Of a DNA stretch of 64,000 bases, positions 46,398-58,613 are shown one piece after another. The stretch covers positions 41,193,047 through 41,257,046 of the forward strand of contig NC_061510.1 in the NCBI RefSeq assembly GCF_022539505.1, in the 5' to 3' direction. Origin of the DNA: Lolium rigidum (taxonomy: Eukaryota; Streptophyta; Magnoliopsida; Poales; Poaceae). Made by a program: the position numbers and the translations under genes. The notes beneath the pieces are model-generated. The model was given only the letters and a program-made list of their open reading frames with translations. It searched no databases and had not been told where the DNA came from. Position 1 is the first letter of the stretch. Each line of letters starts with the position of its first letter.

Positions 46398-48956
46398 TCC
46401 CCCCACTTGAAAAAGAGTCGTCCTCGACGATAGCTCTTCATGAACGTGTATAGGAGGTAGATGACAACCACGCTTGAATGTCCACTTGAAAGTCGTATAC
46501 CCTATCAATAGCACAAGAGAAACAAGAGAACAATCAAAGCGTAGCCAATGTTCCACGGAATTAGTAAGGGGCCTTATGTAGAAGGAGGTCACCTTAGCAA
46601 GATGTCGGTGTGCTCTCATTGAGAGATCTTGTATAGTTGAAGTGTGGGGTTGAACCCATTCGTTGATGCTCATCCACAAGTCACTTTTACCTTCACACAA
46701 CAAAGACCAAGCAAAGTATGTTTGTGTGTGATATTTGAGCACATCATCGATGACATGTCCTTTCATGTTCACAACACCGTTAGCACAACACAAATTTATC
46801 AAGAATAATGCATGTGCAAGGTAAATGTGTAAGAACTCCATATGACCATCTTCCAAATGTGGAAACACAAAAACTCCAAATTGTGAGACGACTATGATGT
46901 CCATCTCATGTAGAAACTCATGTGAATTATTGCACTCAAGGCATCAGAAAGAGAATTTGTTCAACATCCTTGAAGCAATAAGTGGAAAATTTTGCCAAAA
47001 CGCATAAGAGGAAGTGTCCAAAATATCATCAACATGTGTGCACACAAACCATTGGAAAGAAAAATTGGTCCTCATATTTGGTGCAACACACAACATATCA
47101 TCTAAAAAGTTCATCAAGGAAACATTTGCACAACCGTGCGTGCCAACAAACCAAAAGAAAGAGAGATTGGTCAACTTGTTTGAGGCAACACCAACGGTAA
47201 GAATCACATCATCATGCTTGCAAAAGAACCACAGGAAAGAGAAATTGTTCGGCATGTTCAATGCAAAGCATGGGAAAGGTATTAGAGCCGGGTTCGATCT
47301 TGAACTCACTTGTATTATGCTCTCAAGAGCTCTCTTTGTCAACTCGTGCTCAATCGAGGTTGACATTGGCATTCTTGTACCTACACACACAATAGTCAAA
47401 GCAAAGAACATGTGTGCATGGTATATGAACACATCATCCATCATGATGGTCCATTTCTTTTGCACATCACCATTAGCGTTAAGCAAAGCATCATAATAGA
47501 TATGGTGAATATGCGGGGTAAACACATGAACATGCTCATCATGGATATAGGCAAAGTCTCCAAAATTTGAGAGAGCTATGGGGGCAATCTCATTTACAAG
47601 CATATTAACGTTATGGCAAACCAAGCATTGGAAAGAGCAAGTGTTCAACATTTTGGTTGCATTAATGGGAGAGTATTGCAAACATTTAGAGCAAAACATG
47701 TTCAACATTTTATCATTGTTTTCGACAAACCTATGGAAAGAGCAATTGTTCGGCAAGGTTGTCACAACACAAGTATTAGAATCATCATTATCGTCATCGC
47801 AAGCAACACATGGGAAAGAGAAATTGTTCGACAAGTTGCATGCAATGGGAGATATATTGAAACACTCATAGCATGGCATGATCATATTGTCACAAGCAAG
47901 TAATTCCACATGATCAACAATGTTATCAAGCAAAGCATCACATGGAGGAATGAATGAAGCATATGACATAGCAATTTTATCATCATCATCATGCATGAAC
48001 TCACAAATCATCATGTCCATTAGTGGGATCATGGCATCATCAACACCCATATAGGTACCTTTGTAGTCTGACTCATTTGAGGTAGGTGTTGTGGAAGTAG
48101 TAGGAACCATGTGGTCGGCATCTTTGACTTCTTGTAAGCATGGTTTGATATCATCATCTTCATGCACCATGTACATCTTCTCCATGATCGGGAACTCGTC
48201 CTCCTTGGAACCTATTGCATCATGATAAAACACACTAGAGGTAGAGGTTAAGTTGTTAGAATGTGAAATGGCCTTCATGGACCTATCAACTACCTCTCTC
48301 AACTCACTCGGTGTATCACTCATGTCCACCAAATGGAAGAACTCAAACTCACATATGGGGTGGGAGTCACTCAACTCACTATCACTCTCACTCAAGTGGG
48401 CTAAGTGGCTCTCATGCTCACATGGGATTGGTACCATCTCATCATTCAAGCATATGGGAGTAGGCTCGATTTTCTCATCTCCATGCGCCTCCATTGGTGA
48501 AGGGATCATCCCATGCTCACCATTCTCAACTCCATTCGCCTCCTTGGTTGAAGGGAAAATCCCATGCTCAACCTTTTCAACTCCATCGCCTCCCATGCTA
48601 ACACCATTTGATGGTGCTATGGTGTTGTTGAGAGCTAGGCTCGAATCAACGTCACTCTTGTCTTGGCCTTCTCGTGCTCCATCTTGAAGTGTGGTATTCA
48701 TAGTCGTCATCTTGTCCATTTCCGTGCACCATTCTTTGAACACGATGGTATCTTGAAGTGTCTTGTTGGCGAATTGGGCATCCAATTGGGCTAAGTAGAG
48801 CTTTTGGGCTTGTGGTGTGTTGCACTCCCATGTCATGTGTTTGTTGGATTTGCACACATCACAATAGAGATTGGGGCATTCCCAAAGATGATTACCGTCT
48901 TGTGTGCAACGAAAGCATTGGGAGCTACGTGGTCTTGGAGGACGAACCATTGTCAT
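46398..48956 (-). pseudogene. Zinc-knuckle protein with repeated NNFSF motif, non-autonomous Gypsy
   Basis: The open frame 48956-46944 (670 codons) begins MTMVRPPRPRSS, then two zinc knuckles (CFRCTQDGNHLWEC; CDVCKSNKHMTWEC), an acidic, Met/Asp-rich middle and a C-terminal half with a recurring motif like PNNFSFLWFFC. Variants occur about seven times (LSNNFSFPCVAC, LPNNCSFHRFVE, MLNTCSFQCLVC, MPNNFSFLWFFC, KLTNLSFFWFVG, MRTNFSFQWFVC, MLNKFSF). After the stop at 46944 related reading goes on (46904-46398) to RTTLFQVGGDD, the usual end of Gypsy polyproteins. No protease, RT, RNase H or integrase is present. I do not know a function. The knuckles imply a Gag-like nucleic-acid binding part, and the rest is unexplained. 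Confidence 0.6.
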
Positions 48957-48959
48957 GTT

Positions 48960-50200
48960 CGCATAAAGATGGGTAGATCATCCTTCATCTTGAAGTGTAG
49001 ACTCCATGGTATTCATCTTGGGGCTTGAGCTTCTTGTAGGCGCCATTGTGGTGGTGGCGGTAGGAGGGGGAAGCACCATGATAGGTGGTTCCTCTTTATT
49101 TGCACTTGCCACCATCTTCCTTGTTGATGTAGCGTCTTGTCTCGCACCATTGGAGATCTTCTCATATGTAGGCGGTCTTGGAATTTCCATTTTGGTGGTG
49201 GCGCTAGGCCTTGTGGACACCATATGGTTGGTGTTGTTGTTCTTTGTAGCCTTGGCCGCTTCATGTCGAGGCTCTCGTCTTCTTGCATCATCACCATGTC
49301 TTGGGGGGTGTCGTCGAAGATCCTTGGGAGGAGTTGGTTGATGGTGAACATGAGGTGACTTGTGTCAGCGACGGTCATGTGGTGATGTATGTCGATGGTG
49401 GTCATGAGGTGGTGATGGTCGACGACGATCATGAGGCGACGTGTGTTGATGACGATCCTCGGCATGCCTAGATGATGGTTCATGTGGCTTGGTACTTTGC
49501 TTGTGGCGCCTTATTGAGCTCGGAGGATAGTGTCGATGGCGATCATGGTGGTGGCGCTCTTGATGTTCCATATGATGAGCTTGATGTAGATGATCATGTG
49601 CATAAGCACTCTCATGGTTGCGCCGTCTTGAAGGTCCCCTATCTTCATATGTAGTCCATTAGCCAAGATAGGGAATTTGTAGGCACCGGTCTTGTTCAAG
49701 GTGGAGTCGAAGCTAGGTTCCACCATGGTGTCGATGTCATGCTCGAGGTAGTGCTCGGTGCGGTGCTCCATCATGGTGTCGTAGTCGTAGTCGAGGTAGT
49801 GCTCGGTGCGGTGCTCCATCATGGTGTCGTAGTCGTAGTCGAGGTAGTGCTCCACCATGTCGTCGTAGTCATAGTCGTGGTCGAGGTAGTGCTCCACCAT
49901 GTCATCGTAGTCGTAGTCGTAGTCGTGGTCGAGGTGGTGGTCCACCATGTCGTCGATGTTGTAGTCGAGCTCGGAGTGGTGGTCCACCATGTTGTCCATG
50001 CTTGGCGAGTCATGGTCGGTGTAGAGATGCTCGATGTCGGTCACGTCACCAATGCTTGCGGAGCCATAGTCGGTGTGGGGCGCCACATGGTCCTCCATAT
50101 CCGCGGTGCTTGCGGAGCTATCACCCTCATTGTACTCCATGTCATCCTCTGTAGGTTCATCCTCAATATCCATGTTAGTCTCTAGGATTGGTGTATACAT
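48960..50200 (-). pseudogene. Gag-like N-terminal region with acidic tandem repeat
   Basis: ATG at 50200, then an acidic leader and a run of YDYDDMVEHYLDH- and YDYDTMMEHRTEHYL-type repeats (DNA minisatellite about 49740-49990), then a conserved block around GAYKFPILANGLHMKIGDLQ and MRVLMHMIIYIKLIIWNIKS. The frame stops at 49511. An overlapping frame gives a His/Arg/Pro-rich basic linker (49571-49370, TGA near 49367) and then a Lys/Thr-rich linker down to 48980, close to the zinc-knuckle ORF. The arrangement (acidic N-terminus, core, basic linker, knuckle) is that of a Gag broken by frameshifts. Confidence 0.55.
49740..49990. repeat. Minisatellite coding the acidic repeat
   Basis: Units of 48 bp (two near-perfect copies) and 42 bp (several imperfect copies), all multiples of three. 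They encode alternating YDYD and MVEHYL or MMEHR blocks. Confidence 0.85.
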
Positions 50201-51094
50201 ATGGTGGAAACAAAACTACCAAAAGGTCAAAACTTGCAACAAAATCGAGAAAATGGTTCATGTTAGAGAATAACCGATATGTACTCACACACACACTCTT
50301 TTTTCTTTTTGTATTTTTCTTTCTTTTTCTCACTATGCAAGGATACTACTATCTATGTAAGTATGTCACACTTCTTTTGCTTATCTTTTCACAATGAGCT
50401 TGCTTCGTAGCTTTGCTCAACACACGCACACCCTCACGGTCGGGACGCTTGCGCAATGCTTCGCAACACTAGAAAGCCACTCTCAATGGGAAAGGTACAC
50501 AAAAGAGGCTAGGGCTACAAGTTAGGAGGCAAGTTATACCACTTGATGATGGTGGCCGACAACCTTGAACTTGCTATGGTGGTGGAAGGTGTCAAATGAA
50601 CCGCTTGGATCCTCGGGGTGCCGTCGTTGTTGTCGATGTTGCGGAAGCTTTGTGGTAGCTGAAATGGCACTCAAACCGAAGTCCAAACACAAAAGGAATA
50701 GTACCAATGCGAAAAACGAAGTTAGCTGTGAAAAATTCGGCCAGGCGGAACTTCCGGTGTCTGGGGGCGGAACTTCCGGTCCGGGGCGGAACTTCCGGTC
50801 CTGCCGAGCGGAACTTCCGGTCGCAATCAGATCTGCGGGCTGTTCTTCGATTTGGGCGGAAATCCGGGCCGAAAATCTTCGAATTCGCGGAAAATTTGGC
50901 ACTAGAAGCAGTGGGAAGGTGGGGGAATTGTAGATCAACACCAAAGACAAGTTTCTATTGGACCAAAACCACCAAAAACTCAACAAATCGCGAGATCCAA
51001 CCAAGGCCAATTTGAGGCTATTTTTTGGGATTTTCGAAAATTTTCTCAAGAAAATTTTTGGGGGTGTGGGGGTCAAATCCGTGGCAACCAAGGA
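50201..51094 (-). other. Untranslated leader of the chimeric Gypsy
   Basis: Lies between primer site and gag ATG. It contains four CGGAACTTCCG palindromes on the plus strand at 50745-50822, whose central base is the complement of those in U3. A 185-codon open frame here has no domain and is probably spurious. Confidence 0.5.
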
Positions 51095-51107
51095 GCTCTT
51101 GATACCA
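51095..51107 (-). other. Primer-binding site, initiator-Met-like
   Basis: The minus strand reads TGGTATCAAGAGC next to the LTR. It matches the initiator tRNA-Met primer site except for one additional A. Confidence 0.55.
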
Positions 51108-51109
51108 TA

Positions 51110-51225
51110 TGATAAGGGCTAAGCCCAAGGGTGTGCCCGATCTTCACGGATTTGGGTGGAATTCGTGGGGAGGTGGAAGAACGCGATGAACACGAAGAAC
51201 GCGAAGGGGAATCGTGGGATACAAA

Positions 51226-51264
<39 letters not shown>

Positions 51265-51781
51265 AAATCGGTTTGTCCTCGTTGGCCCGAACCACCAACT
51301 CGATAGAAGTTGCAGGAAAAGACCTTTCGGTAGAAGTCCCGCAAAAAGATCGACGAATCGAAATCCTATAGATCTAGAAGGGTGAAAAGACCAAAATCGA
51401 TAGAAATGTAAGCAAAAGACCCAAAGGTAGAAATGCAAGCAAAAGACCAAGATTGGTAGAAGTCACCAAAGAGATACAATAGGATTCGATAAGGAGCCCG
51501 GGTGAGTACAAGATCTAAGATCTATGGTAGGGTTTCCCGCAAGGGTCAAGAGCAAAGCTCATGTTTAATTTCACATCAAGTCTGAATCCAGATCTGAGCC
51601 AACAAGGCTATTTATAGTTGGTGGAGCGAAGGGGTAAGTTACATGCTGAATCTGCCAGTTTTGGTGCTGAAACGCGTGCAGGCGGAAGTTCCGGCCTCAG
51701 GGGCGGAAGTTCCGGTCGTCCTGGGCGGAAGTTCCGGCTGGATTCCCTTCACTGGGGGCTGGACAACATCTTGGAGGTATC
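51110..51781 (-). repeat. LTR-a' (5' LTR), truncated by the Angela-type insertion
   Basis: A close copy of 43781-44440 (near 97% by eye apart from a longer (CT)n(AC)n tract at 51226-51266 and a small deletion in the palindrome array). TATA at 51608-51617. It ends at GTATC, where the next element begins; the remaining U3 is missing from the window. Confidence 0.85.
51226..51266. repeat. (CT)n(AC)n compound microsatellite
   Basis: About 7 CT then 13 AC units inside LTR-a'. LTR-a has only a short AC tract at the same place. Confidence 0.9.
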
Positions 51782-53573
51782 CGTAGGGATTCGTTGCATA
51801 GAAAACAAAAATTTTCCTACCGCGAACACACAATCCAAGCCAAGATGCAATCTAGAAGACGGTAGCAACGAGGGGATTATCGAGTCTCACCCTTGAAGAG
51901 ATTCCAAAGCCTACAAGATGAGGCTCTTGTTGCTGCGGTAGACGTTCACTTGCCGCTTGCAAAAGCGCGTAGAAGATCTTGATCACGGCGCCACGAACGG
52001 GTAGCACCTTCGTACTCGGTCACACGTTCGGTTGTTGATGAAGACGACGTCCACCTCCCCGTTCCAGCGGGCAGCGGAAGTAGTAGCTCCTCTTGAATTC
52101 GACAGCACGACGGCGTGGTGTCTGTGGTGGTGGAGAAACCCGGCGGAGCTTCGCTAAGCGTGCGGGATGTTGTGGAGGAGAGAGGGCCGCTAGGGTTTGG
52201 GAGAGGGGGCGCCGGCCACTAGGGGGTGCGGCCACCTTGTGGTCTTGGGGTGGACCGTGGACGGCCCCCTCCCCTTGGCCCCTCATTATATAGGTGGAAG
52301 CCCCAAGTGTTGGACTACAAGTCTCCGAATAAGACCCGAACCCAAAACCTTCCATGTGATAGGGAAACCTACCCAAGGTGGGAATCCCACTTGGGGTGGG
52401 ATTCCCCCCTTCCATGTGGGGGGGTGGCCGGCCCCCTTTGGGGAGTCCACTTGGGACTCCTCCCCCTTAGGGTTGGCCGGCCATGGGAGGTGGAGTCCCT
52501 CCGAGACTCCGTCTTCCTTAGTGGTTTCTTCCGGACTTTTCTAGAACCTTCTAGAACCTTCCATAGAACCTTCCGGATCATTTTAAATCTTATAAAATGA
52601 CTTCCTATATATGAATCTTATTCTCCGGACCATTCCGAACTCCTCGTGATGTCCGGGATCTCATCCGGGACTCCGAACAAATATTCGAACTCCATTCCAT
52701 ATTCAAGTTCTACCATTTCAACATCCAACTTTAAGTGTGTCACCCTACGGTTCGCGAACTATGCGGACATGGTTGAGTACTCACTCCGACCAATAACCAA
52801 TAGCGGGATCTGGAGATCCATAATGGCTCCCACATATTCAACTATGACTTTAGTGATCGAATGAACCATTCACATATAATACCAATTCCCTTTGTCTCGC
52901 GATATTTTACTTGTCCGAGGTTTGATCATCGGTATCACTCTATACCTTGTTCAACCTCGTCTCATGACAAGTACTCTTTACTCGTACCGTGGTATGTGGT
53001 CTCTTGTGAACTTATTCATATGCTTGCAAGATATTTAGACGACATTCCACCGAGAGGGCCCAGAGTATATCTATCCGTCATCGGGATGGACAAATCCCAC
53101 TGTTGATCCATATGCCTCAACTCATACTTTCCGGATACTTAATCCCACCTTTATAACCACCCATTTACGCAGTGGCGTTTGATGTAATCAAAGTACCTTT
53201 CCTAGTATAAGTGATTTACATGATCTCATGGTCGAAAGGACTAGGTAACTATGTATCGAAAGCTTATAGCAAATAACATAATGACGTGATCTTATGCTAC
53301 GCTTAATTGGGTGTGTCCATTACATCATTCATATAATGACATAATCTTGTTATTAATAACATCCAATGTTCATGATCACGAAACCATGATCATCTATTAA
53401 TCAACAAGCTAGTTATACAAGAGGCTTACTAGGGACTCTTTGTTGTTCACATAACACACATGTATCAATGTTTCGGTTAATACAATTATAGCATGGTATG
53501 TAAACATTATCATAAACACAAATATATATTATAATAACCATTTTATTATTGCCTCTTGGGCATATCTCCAACA
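51782..53573 (-). repeat. 3' LTR of the Angela-type element
   Basis: 1,792 bp. The minus strand starts TGTTGG at 53573, preceded by the purine-rich GCAAGTGGGAGAC. It ends CCCTACG, one base off the canonical CA (the other LTR end is intact). The GC-rich part at 52060-52290 probably holds the promoter and leader. Confidence 0.85.
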
Positions 53574-56500
53574 GTCTCCCACTTGCACTAGAGTCAATAA
53601 TCTAGTTTACATTTGTAAAGATATAACACCTTGGCCTTTCTGTGCTTTATCATGTATTGCTCACGGGAGAGGTTTTAGTCAACGGATCTGACACGCTCAG
53701 AAACGTATGTATTTTGCAATTCATTTGCGTCTCAACGCATCACTCATTTTCCAAATGAGTCGGCATTATTCTTATATGTTCAGTCCTCTGGTGGAACCTT
53801 AATTCCACGGTCTGAAATATGTCACTAATATTGTCATACACAATATAGCTTCAAAGTTCTGACACTATCGGAACTACACCAAGTTCTCAAAGAACCTCTT
53901 GATTTAACATCCTCAGTCATTGTCAAAACAATGACATACTCTGCCTTCATTTGTAGAATCCGTCACAATATTTAGAATTCTTCTAAATCTAGCATAGACA
54001 ACTTCTAGCTCATTGTGCTACCTTTTAAACAACACTTAGCCTAACTGAGATTGAAATTTTATTTTTATATGTGACCAAACTAATATCGGTGTAACACCTT
54101 ACATCGATTTGTTTGTCATTACCCCATATAAAACTATATATATATATATATATATCCTTGGTTCTTCTAAAGCACACAAGGATATTCTTACTGTTTGTCC
54201 AATGATCATCATATGAATCATTCTGGTATATGCTCCTAACCTTTTAGAGCATAGGACATCTGATTTTGTACATATTATTCGTGATCTAAAATCACTCATG
54301 TGTTTTTACTCATCGAGTGTCAATTACACTCAAGTCTTGTTAAACCTTCGCATGAAAAGAACACCTTCTTAATATTTCTATATTGAACTACTTCAATATC
54401 CATTCTATGTACTTTGACTTAAACTTATTATGTGTTTCAATCTATCTTCATAGATCTTGACACTAAATATGTTTTAGTCCATATCCTTTCATTAAAGTTA
54501 ATTCTCAATGAGACCTTTTAATCAAGTATATAATTACATTATTTATAACCAACTATATGTCATCTACATAAGTATTATAAATATGTCTCAGCGCTCCCAC
54601 TTAATTTCTTGCAAATGCAAGCCTCTTCATCGTCTCTGATGAAATCAAAAACTCTTTGACTATTTTCATCCGGTGAAGATTCCAACTCCGCGATACTCAC
54701 TTCATCCAATTGAAGTTCGTATACCTATCTAGTATTCTACGGACTAGCAAAACTATTGGTTGTATCTTGTATACACCTTTAATACACACTTCTGTTAAGT
54801 AGTGTATTTTGCCATCCTACTAGCATATCTCATAAAAGAAATATGTATTGATTACTAGAATAATCCACATAGACTATAAGCATTGCTATGAAAGATCTAA
54901 TCTTATCGTAGTCAACTCTTTGAACTTTGTCGTAAACAACTTTTCGACAAGTCAAGCTTCTTCAAGGATATTCCATCCAAGTCCATCAATTTTATAGATC
55001 CATTTACTTTCAAAAAGTATTCATCTATTTTGGATTTCATGGCGTATAGCCATTTTAACGGAGTTAGGGCCCATCATAACTTCTTTGTATGTAGTTGATT
55101 TATCATTGTTCAAAAAACAATCCTTTGTCCACAAATCATTTATTTGATCACAAAGTAAATCATACCTACAAAGTTCAATAGGTACTTTGATCTCCATGGC
55201 TAAAACATTTTGTAGTCATGGGAGCTATGATCGACGTGGCCGCTTCCGGAACCAATTCCGATGCTGCGCTACTCTGATCATTATGCTCAGGTTCATAAAC
55301 CTTATCAAGTTCTATTGTCCTCCCACTCAAATACTTCGCTAGAAACAATTTCTCGGAAATAAGAAACATTGACAAACACTTTTGTCTTTGTCTTGTGGGA
55401 AGAATTCCCAATCAAATCTCTCGGGATAACCAACAAAGACATTTATCCGATTTTGGTTGTAAACTTATTTACTTATGCTATGCATACCAAAATTTAAGAA
55501 AAGACTATCGTGGTTCATACCCATGCCATAACTCGTATGGTGTCATTTCAACGGATCATGATGATGCTCTATTCAAGGTAAAAGCGGTAGTCACTAAAGC
55601 ATAATCCACAAAAAATATAATGGCATCAATATTTTATCTCACCATTGACCCAACAAGGTTTGGATACATCTCTTGGATACTTCATCATCACTATGATACT
55701 CCAAGAAACGTGAGTTGTAGAACAATTTCATAACTCTCTTAGATGTTCGCTAAAACTCGTAATTCAAATATTTCCACCATGATCCAATCATAGATATTTG
55801 ACTTTTCTATTACGATGATTTCCACTTCATGCTGAAATTTATTTGAATCCATTCAAATGTTTCAAACTTTTTCCTTATCGAATATATCCACATATATATA
55901 CTCAATTCATTGTTGGAAGTTTTCATGAAGTAGAAGAATCTTCCGCACACAACTATGCCCAGTGAACCACATATATCATTATGTATGTTTCCACTAAGTT
56001 AGTTGCCCGTTCAACTCTTGGCCTATGAACGGTATTTCAGTCATTACTATTAGAAAAGATTTTGCAAGCGCCAAACGATTCAAAAATCAAATGACTCCAA
56101 AAATCCATTTGCATGGAGTTCCTTCATGCGTTCCTTTCTAACATGACCTAAAAGGCGGTTCCACAAATAAGTGGAATTCAAATCATTTGCCTTATGGCAT
56201 TTTAGCGTCAGTATTATGTGTGTGTGTGTTTCACCATTAAGATTTATAATAACTTATCCATCGTACATGGAGTAATGTCATAATTTGAACAACTCATTGT
56301 TTTCATTTGACCAGAGCAAAATAAAAATTATTAAGTTCTTTATTATAAATTCTAAGGGCTAGATAGAATGCCAATGATGAACATAATAACACTTTATTTT
56401 TGTTCCAGACGTGCATACCTATCATATTCCTTGTCAGTCACTTAGGCCATTGTATTCTTGTATTGCGTTGTTTTGTATGACACTTCATACCAACCGATAT

Positions 56501-58600
56501 GGTACAAATACCCAAGAATTTTCATTGTGTGACCTAACTAGGAATACAACCATAACATGTATATCATTTATATACACCTGAGCTAGACTTTCTAGTCTTT
56601 TCTTTCTTTCTGCCAATAATCTTTTGTAGTTTCTCTTTTAGCTTTCCTCATTATTCAGAAAAACACTTCAACATCAATAACTTCTAGGTTTGTTGGTCAA
56701 ATACCAATAACCTTGAGATTCTTACTTTGAAGTTGATCATCATATGACAAGTGTATCAGATTTCACTATTAGTAACTTTGTAATATGATGAACAATTTCA
56801 CTCATAATTTTATCCATCATATCATGACGACTTTTCCGAGACCATGTCTGTACATGCTAGGCTCGTAAAGTTTAACCTCGGTATTCGCATGTGCAAATCT
56901 GGCTTGCACCCGTTGTATGCACACGTAGAATCTATACCTTAGTATTCGAAACGACGAGTCTTTAGCAACAGTGCATACTAAGGACGATCACTTCATGGAT
57001 ATGCGAATATCGTTAGTACCCCAATAGTTGGAGGATTGGACGCCTTGCGTCTTCAACCTTCGTACATTCCCATAAAACTTATGAGTTTATGTAGTCTCAC
57101 CAAATTATATTCTATCATATTGCAATAAGTTCTTAGATATCATATATATCTCATACCTTGATTATTTCTGAAAACTAAATTTTCAGCTCCTTACTTTTCA
57201 AACAGATTTGAACTTCAAGTTTCACGGAGACAAGATAACTTTAGGTACTAATTGAAACCATAGCTTCTCTAAATCAACAATGTGAGGTTTACTAAAAGTT
57301 TGCAATAGGACTTAATCATTTCTTGATTCTTTAACAATACGGTACCAATCCGTAAAGTTTCTTGTCGGATTTTAACAGTATTTCTATCTCAATAACAAGA
57401 CTAGCGCATGGTAGAAAACGGATGCCAATACTACAAAATTAATTCAAAATACTACTCAGACTATGTTCATGATAATTAGTTCATGTTTTAATCTAATTAC
57501 TAATGAACTCCCACTTAATACAACATCCCTCATAGTTGTTAAGTGGTACACGATCCAAATCCACTACACCAAAACCGATCATCACGTGAGATGATGTAGC
57601 TTCAATGGTGAACATCAACATGTTGATCATATCATCCATATGACTCGTGTTCAACCTTTCGGTTTCCGTTGTCCCGAGGCCATGTCTGTACATGCTAGGC
57701 TCGTCAAGCAAACCCAAGTATTCCGCGTGTGCAACATGGCTTACACCCGTTGTATGTGAACGTTGAGTCTATCACATCCGATCATCACGAGATGCTTCGA
57801 AACGATGAACTATATCAATGGTGCATACGAGGGAGAACACTTTATTATCTTGATATTAATGTGAGGGATCATCTTATAATGCTACCGTCGCGTTCTAAGC
57901 AAAATAAGATGCATAAAGGATTAACATCACATGCAATTCATATGTGATATGGTATGGCCCTTTAGTCTTTGCGCCTTCGATCTTCATCTCCAAAGCACGG
58001 ACATGATCTCCATCATCAACGGGCATGATCTCCATCATCGTCGGCGTAGCGTCAAGGTTCATGGCGCCGTCTTCATGGTTGTTCACCTCATATAGCAACT
58101 ATTACAACTACTTTGAAATACTACTCAACATGAAATTTAAAGACAACCATAAGGCTCCTGCCGGTTGCCACAATACAATAATGATCATCTCATACATATT
58201 CATCATCACATCATGGCCATATCACATCACCAAACCCTGCAAAAACAAGTTAGACGTCTCTAATTTGGTTTGCATATTTTACGTGGTTTAGGGTTTTCGA
58301 GTAAGATCTAATCTACCTAAGAACATGAACCACAACGGTGATACTAGTGTTGTCAATAGAAGAGTAAATTGAATCTTCACTATAGTATGAGAGACAGACA
58401 CCCGCAAAACCTCTTATGCAATACAAGTTGCATGTCGAACGAGGAGCAAGTCTCATGAACGCGGTCATGTAAAGTTAGCCCGAGCCGCTTCATCCCACTA
58501 TGCCACAAAGATGCAAAGTACTCAAACAAAAGACAACAAGAGCATCAACACCCACAAAACCATTGTGTTCTACTCGTGCAACCATCTATGCATAGACACG
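53574..58600 (-). pseudogene. Angela-type internal region, pol remnants only
   Basis: AT-rich, with stops in every frame. Scattered Copia pol remnants can be followed, for example sequence reading like the end of RT/RNase H near 54250-54350 and an integrase-RT linker near 55200-55420. No gag is recognised. Two diverged direct repeats occur (56837-56990 and 57676-57842, sharing CATGTCTGTACATGCTAGGC and ACCCGTTGTATG). The condition fits a non-autonomous family that moves with help from a relative, or simple decay. Confidence 0.6.
54138..54155. repeat. (TA)n microsatellite
   Basis: About nine TA units within the Angela-type internal region. Confidence 0.85.
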
Positions 58601-58613
58601 GCTCTGATACCAC

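Larger units (their letters stand above)
43781..51781 (-). mobile_element. Chimeric Gypsy LTR element
   Basis: Minus-strand order from the right: LTR-a' (51110-51781, cut by the next insertion), primer site, gag-like region and unknown ORF (50200-46398), polypurine tract, a diverged LTR-b (45451-46397), a fragment of integrase C-terminus (45450-44960), a second polypurine tract and LTR-a (43781-44947). LTR-a and LTR-a' are close copies; LTR-b is clearly more diverged. It appears to join a non-autonomous element to the 3' end of an autonomous relative. The left flank is CGTTG; the right TSD is lost. Confidence 0.8.

Noticed and set aside
50534..51091. 185-codon minus-strand frame before gag
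   Set aside because: Lies in the leader between primer site and gag, with hydrophobic and Ser-rich low-complexity sequence; the palindrome array explains part of it.
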